Source: Eutreptiella sp. 'Long Island Sound 2002' (Eukaryota > Euglenozoa > Euglenophyceae > Eutreptiales > Eutreptiaceae). From it: 64,000 bases of DNA. The notes below the pieces were generated by a model. It made no database searches and was not told where the DNA came from. It was given only the letters and a program-made list of their open reading frames with translations. Positions 53,390-62,900 of this stretch are shown here, piece by piece. Every line of letters begins with the position of its first letter. The first letter of the stretch is position 1. The stretch covers positions 25,409,349 through 25,473,348 of the forward strand of contig OZ038399.1 in assembly GCA_964036045.1 (NCBI GenBank). The letters run 5' to 3'. A program made the translations under genes and the position numbers.

Positions 53390-54835
53390 GCCCCCACCCA
53401 CAAACACCCCCCCCCACACGCACGCACACACCCACACCCACATCCAATGTTGGGGGGGGGGGGACTTCTTGCGATGTATGTTCATGACCAAATTGCTAGC
53501 ATCGTCACTGTCACCATTGTGTCACTCATTGACAAAATACTGAACCCCCTCTGACCCATAACAAAAAGTTGACGCTATTCTCATCCACATCCCGAGTCAC
53601 CATACACATACACATACACATAATCCAACACATAGCACAACAACATGAGTTTGCATGATTAGCAAGCATTTGCATGCATGGCACATGTGGTACATACATG
53701 AGTAGACTGCGCCAATGATTTGCACCATTGATTCCTTCAATGTGTCAATGATTTGCACCATTGATCCCTTCGATGAAAGCACTACTGATGGGATCATTCA
53801 ATTACACCAGTCAGCATCTGGTGTCCATGGCTAGTTGGATCCTTCATTCATCGATAAACATAAATAGTTGGGGCCCTACGCCCTTGTCGCTTTTCCTTCC
53901 AGCAACAACATGCAAAGTGTTCCCCCTTTACTTTTTCTGTTGCACAGCTATGTTAGCATGCACCAAACTTAGCACTTCTTTCTCAAACACCTTCCCTTCT
54001 TTTTGGTACCAATGCCATCCCATGTCCAATCTCTTGGTAGATCATCTATTGCATGTCCAAGGAAGTTCACAATCATTCAAGAAACATGCCACAAAAGCTG
54101 GTAGCCGCTATCATGAAACAATCACACCTCCACTTCCACAATGCACACATCAATCAAGTGGAATCAAGTGGTAATTGCAAAGACGATGTCAAATACAATG
54201 GGAGGCGGGCGAAACAACAACAGCAAGTGCAAACATGAGTTACTAAATGTTCACTATCCCTCCATAGACCTCCTCAACCCCCCCCAAATCCACTCCTCCG
54301 TTTGTGTAGCTAATAACCATCAATCAACACCAATAACGGTCAATGAACTCAAAGAAGTGTCAATGACCGTGAAGACTAGTCCATGAGTGCGTGGAACTGT
54401 CAATGACCCTCACAAACTATCAATGACGTAAGGTCCAACATTGTCAACAAGAAGTCTAGTAGTAATTGACAAAACAAGACACAGGGTGCTACCATTCACA
54501 ATACCCACCAATGTCAGGGGGCCACTAGTCATCATAACCCTCAAATGGGGAGGGATGAGGGGACGCTCGGGCACTTTGAGGCGACAACAAATATCTAACA
54601 AAAGCAGGGAATTCTCTGTCTAAAGCCTGACCATTCTCAGGCAAGCATGGCACTAGAGGACTACACGCACAACGACGCACAATCACACACAATCTTTGCA
54701 AAGGTCAAGCACACACCTACGTGTTTGGTCTAGTGTTGGGGCTGGTGCCACATAGGTACAACGAGCCTTTGCCCCGGCCCCATTCTTAGCTAGAAACAAA
54801 GATTTTGGCATCCACTGCGGATTGGTTGTGTTCGC
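53390..54835. other. Intergenic, no supported gene
   Basis: C/G runs and CACA-rich microsatellite at 53390-53462. Short CAATGA-containing repeats occur around 53710-53770 and 54330-54430 (TTGATCCCTTC, GTCAATGAC). No convincing coding frame is seen. Confidence 0.4.
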
Positions 54836-55016
54836 GTGGCCCGCGATGCACCAATATCATGGACTCCCATGGATTCGGGAGCACCCAATGAGGGTATGTT
54901 TGCCCTACGCACATTTGGCGCTCCCAGCATCCGAATCAATGTTCCGGCCATCTATCCCAATGCTTTACCCCCAAACATCACTCCCTCCTCCAGCCTACTG
55001 ACCCGTGCCGTCTCCG

Positions 55017-55092
55017 GGGCCCACGTGTGGGCGAAATGGCTTCATCACCCTTGTCTTCTCGGGAGTCCCGAAACACGGGGACAAAAAATGGA
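55017..55092. repeat. Single diverged 84-bp satellite unit
   Basis: GCCCACGTGTGGGC, then TGGCTTCATCACCCTTG, and later CGGGGACAAAA align in order and spacing with the 84-bp unit at 2.1-2.65 kb (GCCCACAAGTGGGC, TGGCTGCATAACCCCTG, GGGGGACAAAA). Confidence 0.5.
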
Positions 55093-55212
55093 CAAAGGGG
55101 AGGACAAGTGGGGGGGTACGGGGGTTGCCCACCGCGCTAAAGTACTCTCTACACCTAAAGCTAAAGGCTCTGGACCAGCTATGGGTATAAAGTCTGAAGT
55201 CTGAAGTCTGAT

Positions 55213-55490
55213 TTGGCATCTCGTGTCAAGGACATAAAACAGAACACATCTCAGCAAAAGTCTGATAAAAGTGTGGTACCCGCCCCCTCCCTTCCTTCCT
55301 TCCTGTCAGAAAGGGACAAGAAAAAGTCTGGCACTCCCCCTCCCCCAACACAGCCACCCACCACAAAAAAAACCATCATGAAAATTGAAAGTTGGGAAGA
55401 ATGGGAGTCCATGCAACACAGGGGAACACCCCCCCCCAAAAGAAAAAAAAGGGTGGAAAATGGGGCAATGGGGAAAATGGGAGGCTGGGA
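55213..55490 (+). other. Lys/Pro/Ser-rich open frame, uncertain
   Basis: Reads KQNTSQQKSDKSVVPAPSLP, then KKTIMKIESWEEWESMQHRG and a basic PPKRKKRV motif before running into repeat. It could be a decayed coding region or chance in a purine-rich stretch. Confidence 0.22.
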
Positions 55491-55685
55491 AAAATATTCC
55501 ACTGAGGTGGTGTACCCCCCCCCCCCCCTGTGGATTAATATTCCATTGAGGTGGTGTACCTCCCCCTCTAGATAAATATTCCACTTAAGTGGTGTACCCC
55601 CCCCCCCCTGTGGATAAATATTCCACTGAGGTGGTGTACACCCCCCCTCTGGATAGATATTCCACTGAGGTGGTGCACCCCCCTG
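55490..55685. repeat. About 42-bp tandem repeat with C-runs, 5 copies
   Basis: The unit is TATTCCACTGAGGTGGTGTA, a C run of 7 to 13, TGTGGATAAA. The C-run length differs between copies. Confidence 0.85.
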
Positions 55686-55687
55686 CT

Positions 55688-55843
55688 ATGCGCCAATTCC
55701 TATGGGGGTCTGGACCCCCAAAATAATTGACGCGACCCTATGCGTCAATTCCTATGGGGGTCCAGACCCCCAAAATAATTGACGCGACCCTATGCGTCAA
55801 TTCCTATGGGGCTCCAGACCCCCAAAATAATCGACGCGACCCA
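55688..55843. repeat. 52-bp tandem repeat, 3 copies
   Basis: Copies at 55688, 55740 and 55792 with CAATTCCTATGGGG, CCAGACCCCCAAAATAAT and GACGCGACC. Confidence 0.93.
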
Positions 55844-56960
55844 ATTCACGGAGGGGTGAAATAATTCACGGAGGGGGGTAAATAATTCACGGAGGGGTAA
55901 AATAATTCACGGAGGGGGGTAAATAATTCACGGAGGGGTGAAATAATTCACGGAGGGGGGTAAATAATTCACGGAGGGGTGAAATAATTCACGGAGGGGG
56001 GTAAACAATTCACGGAGGGGTGAAATAATTCACGGAGGGGTCAAATAATTCACGGAGGGGGGTAAACAATTCACGGAGGGGTGAAATAATTCACGGAGGG
56101 GGGTAAACAATTCACGGAGGGGTCAAATAATTCACGGAGGGGTAAAATAATTCACGGAGGGGGGTAAATAATTCACGGAGGGGTAAAATAATTCACGGAG
56201 GGGGGTAAATAATTCATGGAGAGGTAAAATAATTCACGGAGGGGGGTAAACAATTCACGGAGGGGTAAAATAATTCACGGAGGGGGGTAAATAATTCACG
56301 GAGGGGGGTAAACAATTCACGGAGGGGGGTAAATAATTCACGGAGGGGTGAAATAATTCACGGAGGGGGGTAAACAATTCACGGAGGGGTGAAATAATTC
56401 ACGGAGGGGGGTAAACAATTCACGGAGGGGTAAAATAATTCACGGAGGGGGGTAAATAATTCACGGAGGGGTCAAATAATTCACGGAGGGGGGTAAACAA
56501 TTCACGGAGGTGTCGAATAATTCACGGAGGGGGGTAAACAATTCACGGAGGGGTAAAATAATTCACGGAGGGGGGTAAATAATTCACGGAGGGGTGAAAT
56601 AATTCACGGAGGGGGGTAAATAATTCACGGAGGGGTCAAATAATTCACGGAGGGGGGTAAACAATTCACGGAGGGGTAAAATAATTCACGGAGGGGGGTA
56701 AATAATTCACGGAGGGGTCAAATAATTCACGGAGGGGGGTAAACAATTCACGGAGGGGTAAAATAATTCACGGAGGGGGGTAAATAATTCATGGAGGGGT
56801 GAAATAATTCACGGAGGGGGGTAAATAATTCACGGAGGGGTCAAATAATTCACGGAGGGGGGTAAATAATTCACGGAGGGGTCAAATAATTCACGGAGGG
56901 GGGTAAACAGTTCACGGAGGGGTCAAATAATTCACGGAGGGGGGTAAACAATTCACAGGG
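55844..56960. repeat. AATTCACGGAGGGG array (about 20/21-bp alternating units)
   Basis: About 54 units that alternate between a short form (AATTCACGGAGGGG plus TGAAAT, TAAAAT or TCAAAT) and a long form with GGGGGG plus TAAAYA, so the real period is a dimer of about 41 bp. Confidence 0.95.
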
Positions 56961-58230
56961 AGACAAGGAGACCTGAATTCTGTCATTTAGGAAAGCTGTA
57001 GTGTCTCAGCACAGTAGGTTGTCTCACTCCCCTCTTCCTGGAGCAAGTGGAGGGAAAGGACAAACCAAACCCTGTTCAGGACACTACAATCTGAGAAAGA
57101 CAGGTGACTTCTTCGAATGTCTAACCAAAATCATCACGGCAATGTTGTTTGCAACTGCAACAGATGGATGCAAGAAACACAGCCTAGAAGCCTAACAGCT
57201 GGTGGCCATACAGTGTTGTGTTAGGCTACGCTGCCCAGCTGCCTCCATGAATGTGATGTCTCTGGCGGTGAGCATAATTTGACGTCTCGTGCCCCTCTCC
57301 GCCTTTGCTGTGCTGAACTACATCGCCAACCACACACCCACGGCAGGAAAAGAGGAAAAATTTGAAATTTCGGAAGCTTGGGTCTCAGAATCAGGAGTTT
57401 CGCTGCAGACCTTATTCAAGCTGTACGAGCTTTCTGCTGGAGTTTGGGGTGGTGCGCACGATTGAAAGGTGCGCACATTCGACCCCTTGGCCATTTTTGT
57501 GCGTAGTACTCACAACCACAACACAAAAAGACAGAATCAAAATCAGGTAAACAATTCACCTGTGCAGAACACGCGGAGTGCATGGGCTGGGGAAAGGGGG
57601 GAAACTCAAGCCCGGGGTCAATTCAGGGGGTCTCGGTTTCAGTGCAGTGAGTGTAGTGCAGTGTGGTGCGGTACAGTGCAGGGGCTATTCCTAACTAAAG
57701 CACCAGGGCAAATCACAGAAAATTGTATTGTCTGCAACATCCCTAACCTGTTAAAGTCCTTAAAAATGTGTGGAAGCCGAAGCCAGGAGGGGTTGGTCCA
57801 TGTGGACCGCCCAGGCGGGGAGGGTGGAGAGGAACTTACAGGTTTTTATTTTTACATCCCACCCTGCTCTCTCTGACCCCTTGGGTGCCCGGGCGTCCTC
57901 TCCTCCCCCCCCCTGTAGGGCAGTGAAGGCAAGCCTGCCTGCCCAGGCACCCCGCCATCAGACAGCACCGTTTAACAGGCAAGAAAGTGTTCTCCAAAAA
58001 TGAAAAAAAAATTTCCGAAAGCGGTGCTGTCAGTGGCCCCCTTGTGTTTAACTGACTTTTGTTTGTGCTGGTTGTTTAACAGAGGGTCGGGGAAGGGGTC
58101 GAGAGCAGAGGGGAGGGGTTTAAGGGGTATAGCTGCCCAGCCGATGAGTCCCCCCTTGCAGGGGGACCCAGAGCAAACATACAGACACCCACGCATGCCC
58201 ACACATACACACATACACACGCATTAAAAA
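56960..58230. other. Intergenic, no supported gene
   Basis: No coding frame or repeat family with clear support. Small CACACAT tract at 58200-58222. Confidence 0.4.
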
Positions 58231-58268
58231 CAACAATTCACGGAGGTGTCAAATAATTCACGGAGGGG
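58231..58268. repeat. Isolated copy of the AATTCACGG dimer
   Basis: ACAATTCACGGAGGTGTCAA followed by ATAATTCACGGAGGGG, one dimer 1.3 kb from the main array. The variant GAGGTGTC also occurs once inside the array (about 56500). Confidence 0.85.
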
Positions 58269-58269
58269 A

Positions 58270-59070
58270 GACGCCCACGCGTAGCCCTTGCGGCCGCTGT
58301 CGGGGTGTCCCAGTGCCGTGGGTGGCTAGGGGGGGGGGTCGGTCCTAACCCCTTCCTATCTCTTAGCAGCAGCAGGCAAGTAAGCAGGCAGTACTGGGGT
58401 TCATAACCCCGGGGTAACAGTAGCTGGGACTCAACGTGAGTCCTCTTAACCAAAACAACCCCAAATTCCGCCGGGGCTTAACTCCCGAACGAAACGGTAT
58501 TTGGGGCCCCCGTGTGCCTTATAAGCCCACGGAGTGTGCTGAGGCGTGGCTACCAGCACTTAAAGTCTGGCCTGCTATACCCATTGCTAGGCTCGCCTCA
58601 GCACGGCCGGTCGAGTCCGGCTCTGGGGGGTGCGCACTAAACTGGCCCCGGGGGGGGGCCATTTACCCGTTTAAGCATTAATTATAGCAGTAAGCACTAT
58701 TTATTACGTTAGATGTTTACTCAGCGCAAGTTTTTACCCCGCAGACATGCCCCTTCCAGTGGTGCGCTCACCTTTGGGGCTGCCGTTGGGGGGTCCGGGG
58801 CTTTTACCCGGACCTCCGGCCCTCCCTGGTTGTTGGCCGGAGGCGTACATTATACAATACTGAGGTTCATTCATTAACGTACTTACTTTACTTGATACAT
58901 ACACATCTGGGGCCTAGGGGGGATGGCGCCCCCCCTCGGTTCCAAACAGGGCACTTTGTCTCGCCGGGAGGGGATGGCGCCCCTCCACAGCCCAACACAC
59001 GGGGAGCCTCCCCTGTGTTCATGTATCCTTCCCAATGGCAGCGCCGTTGTTGGCGCCACCTGTGATATGA
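58270..59070. other. Intergenic, no supported gene
   Basis: GC-rich; includes GTTGTTGGCCGGAGGC at 58829-58845, similar to the dispersed block at 28091. An 81-codon plus frame at 58436-58681 has no recognised domain. Confidence 0.35.
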
Positions 59071-59071
59071 A

Positions 59072-59400
59072 CTCGGGGGGCCTCCCCTTATTTCAATTTC
59101 TTCCAATTTCTTCCAGCGTATTCCGACCGGCCGCCCCACGTGGGATTCCCGGCATGGGGGGCACGGGGGGTCCTCCCCTTATTTCACATTTCTCATCTCC
59201 CAAAAAAGGGCCGCCAGGACTGGGGGGCCGCCCCTTATTTCAACTGATATTGATTCAAACTCGCTCCAACCTGCATGGGCGGAGGGCCAAGAACAGGGGG
59301 GCCTCCCCTTATTTCAGTACGGTCCCACAAAAGACATAACTCCACCCCGCTTGGGCGGAGGCCCGGGACAGGGGGGCCTCCCCTTATTTCAGTACGGTCC
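59072..59400. repeat. GGGGGGCCTCCCCTTATTTCA repeat (given as 20-base core), 5 copies
   Basis: The core GGGGGCCTCCCCTTATTTCA starts near 59077, 59167, 59222, 59298 and 59371. The last two copies share a further GTACGGTCCC block and a preceding GGCGGAGG block, making a 74-bp tandem pair. Confidence 0.8.
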
Positions 59401-59696
59401 CGGTTCACTCGCACCGTCCCCGCTACAGGCATCCGCTGCAGGAAACGGGCCAAGATCCCCACTGGTGCCCTCTCCTCGCTCCGGTGTCGGAGGGGCCACG
59501 AGGGGCGCCACGCCGCAGTCGGTCCCCAGCCCAGGATGCACCTGTGCAGGAACAGAGCGAGTACAAGGGGGCGGGTGGGTGACAGCGTACAAGCCCTGGG
59601 GCGGGCTGGGCCACAGGGAGGCCTGGAGAACCCACGCAAACCGCCACCCCCCGGTGGAGCCCGCCCTGTCCTTCCAAGCAAGCAAGCTTAAGGAAC

Positions 59697-59732
59697 TCCG
59701 CCCGTTCTCTTATAGAACGTAGGGCGGAGCCC
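59697..59732. other. Strong hairpin-forming inverted repeat
   Basis: CTCCGCCC-GTTCT-CTTAT-AGAAC-GTA-GGGCGGAG: an 8-bp outer and 5-bp inner stem with a 3-nt bulge. A second, weaker dyad (GGGTAACC...GGGTTTACC) follows immediately. No terminator-like T run or known RNA family is evident. Confidence 0.5.
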
Positions 59733-59967
59733 CTGGGTAACCTAAACAAGGGTTTACCAAGCGCACCGCGCGTGGCCTACCCTTTAATGCGTCATGTGCA
59801 TGCACAGGAGCCACAATCTCAAGACTCTACCAGGGGGTGGCCCCTCCTGGGCTTACTCACCTTACCTACCGCTGCAAGCGAAAGGAGAGCAAACATGCAC
59901 ACATGCACGCATATTTTCCCCAACCCACCATTTTCCTGAAGTGAAGTTCGTGTGTCTCTGTGGGGGG

Positions 59968-62900
59968 TCGTGAAGCAACGGATACTTAGCTACCATATGA
60001 CCCCCGTGACACAGGCCATACGGTCATCGCTCTTCCAAGTCCAGTGCTGAATGTCGCCTTGAGTTCGCCCAGCTGGGCTATCGAATGTTTCATAGGCTGG
60101 CTTGGGTTAGACAGTTTACCTCACCCTCCCACTCTTTTGCGGCCTACACACCAGTTCACATTCACTGCTTCCCCCCTCTTCGCTCTCACTCATCATCTCT
60201 GCATCAGTGCTGTCTGCTGTACTCCCTGCATCAGTGCTGTCTGTTTCACTGTCCCAATTCTCCTCTGGCTCTTCGTCCTGCTCGGGCATCTCCTCCAGCC
60301 CCAGCTCCCTCCACACTTCACTGGCCTCTTTCTCTCTGACTACCCCTGGCAAGGACAACTCTGCACCCCGCACAGCACATTTATCTGCCTGCTCGTTGCC
60401 CTCTACTCCTGCATGTGACGGGACCCACTGGATAGAGGCACTGTCCCCTAATAACTGCCAGCTCTGCCAGAGCTGCATCCACAGGTCACGGTGTGCCAGC
60501 GCGCCCCTCGACCCCACCCACGCATGCCTCTCCCACTTCGCACACTTGCCCTGCAGCCCTGCCCAGACAATTTCGGAGTCCGTCACTATATGTAACTTGA
60601 CCCCTGGTGTTTTCCCCTGCACCGCTGCCAGCACTCCCCGCAGTTCTGCCCGTCCAATTGTTTGCTTTTCGTGGGCAGGAACTGCTGCCCGCACATTGCG
60701 CGGGTTACCAGCCGAATACCACACCCCATACCCTGCATGCGACACCCCTGCTGTCTCTGTCCGCGATCCGTCTGTATAGCATACGTCCCACCCATCCTTG
60801 AGCTTTTGATCTATTTCCCTCTGCTTTTCAGGCAGCAGAGACGCCCATCTGATCCATTTCGGCAGATGCCGCTGCCGTTGCGGCAGTATTGCTCCTGTAG
60901 GTGCTCGGACCCCCCCCTGAAACATTGGTGCCCCAGAGATAAACAACTGCAGTTCTCTGTAAATGTGCATTGACTCCTGCCTATACAGTGAGGTCTCATC
61001 AGCGGTTGCCCACCAGAGCATAGTTGCTGCCCAGCGCCCCGCAAAATCCTGCACCGTAGGCGACTTGTCTCGAAACACCGCATCGCACCTCAGCCTCCAT
61101 GACACGAATGAAGCCGCCCACAGGGTCAGTCCTTGGGTGGATTGCAGCGCCTTCAGCGGGTGTGTCAGCAGGCTGTCCTGCAGGCTCAGCTGCTGCCCCG
61201 TGTGTGACCACAGGGGCCCAAATGACTTTACTACCACATCAGACGCAAAGCTCATAAATTTGCAGAACGCCACTGCATGTCTTGTAGTTTCAAGCACATC
61301 GCAGAGCACACACTTTGGCCTGTGGTACACATGCTGCGTGCGTGCGCCCACTGATAGCTTTGCCCACAGCGCATGCCGTATATAGTCCTTCGCCCTGCCC
61401 GGTAGCTTCACTGCTTCAAAAACACCCCACACTTCTGCTGTTTGTCGCTCTGGTGGCGCCCCCAGGGGCTGCATAAACTGCAGGAATCTCCCCGACCCCA
61501 TGCTGCCCCACACTGGCGCCAGCTCTCGCACTCGTTGCTGCCGTAACCACTGCATCTGCTGCTCATAAATCCCCACCCACGTGGGTGCCACTACAAACGC
61601 CTCGCAACTTAAAGCTTCTCCCAACGTGATTACCCCTTTGCGCACCATCGCCGGCGCAAAGTACGTCCGCAATGCATCATTTCTAAACAGCACATTGTGC
61701 CAGATTGGCATACCCGACGCTTTCCCCACCACCGCCGGGTGTGGGGCGTTCCTCCGTAACTGTGAGAAGCACTTACATGACCGCTGCAACAATGAGCGCA
61801 CTCCCCGAACCACTGCCAGCTGGCAGTATGGCAGAAACCCCGGCGACAGACAGAGCCCAATTTCCCGGGCCCATGCCGCACATGCGTCAGCCCACGGTCC
61901 CGCGTACCGCCGCCGATGTTGGATAAAAGAGATCCACAGTTGAGAGAACAGGAACAGCGCATAGACCCTGAGCGGCTGGGTTTTTAGTCCCCCTTCCCGT
62001 GAATCCGCCGCCACCATGCTCGGGGCCAAGCCCCACGACGTCACGCCTAGCGCCATGGTGAAAACCATATTCATCGTCGAGACCACGCTAGCATCTGGCT
62101 CATACACTCTCGCAGTGAGGTTCACCAGCGGCTGAATCCACACTTTATATAATTCTGCTCGCTCCATCTGATCCAGAGGCAGTGATTTTAAGAACGCAGC
62201 TCGTGACTTCATCTTTGCCAACGTTGGTGCATACGCCTGCGCACTGGTTACATGACCCAGTTGGATGCCCAGGTACCTTTGCCGCGGCACCACCTGGACG
62301 CCAGCCACCTGTTGTGGTACCACCTCCCCGGGCGACTTGACCAAGGCATACGTCTTTTTGTAATTGATGTGCAGCCCCGAGTACAGACCGAATTGCGCTA
62401 GCGCCGCCAGAACCTTGCGTGCCACCGCGTCTCTCTTACGCCTCCTGCCCACAAAAGAGATTAGCAGGTCGTCTGCATACAGCAGCAGCTCCGCCTCTGG
62501 GCAGTCACGTTCGACGAGGAAGATGAGGAACACAGTCAACAGCGCAAAAATAGCCGGGGAGAGTGGATCCCCTTGGCGAATCCCTGAGCCCGGCACCATG
62601 CACACCTCCCGCACATATCCCGAGTCAACGCAGAATAGTACAGCCCCTTTGAGGGCCGACACCAACAGCCGGACATACGGCTCCGGCACCGAGAAAAATC
62701 GCAGCGCTGCTGCGAAGAAGGCATGTTGCACTGTATCGTATGCCTTCGAGAAGTCCACTAACAGCATATTGATGTGCTCTGATGATTCCCACATCAGGCG
62801 CGCCTTTTCTATGTGGTCCAGCATCCTGCGTCCTTTCATAAATCCTTTTTGACTACTGGGGATAATAATCTGCAGCGCATCCTGCAGTTGTATGAGTACC

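Noticed and set aside
55844-56960. CRISPR-like look of regular short repeats
   Set aside because: There are no unique spacers; the intervening bases are the same few variants, so this is a tandem array. The context is also eukaryotic.
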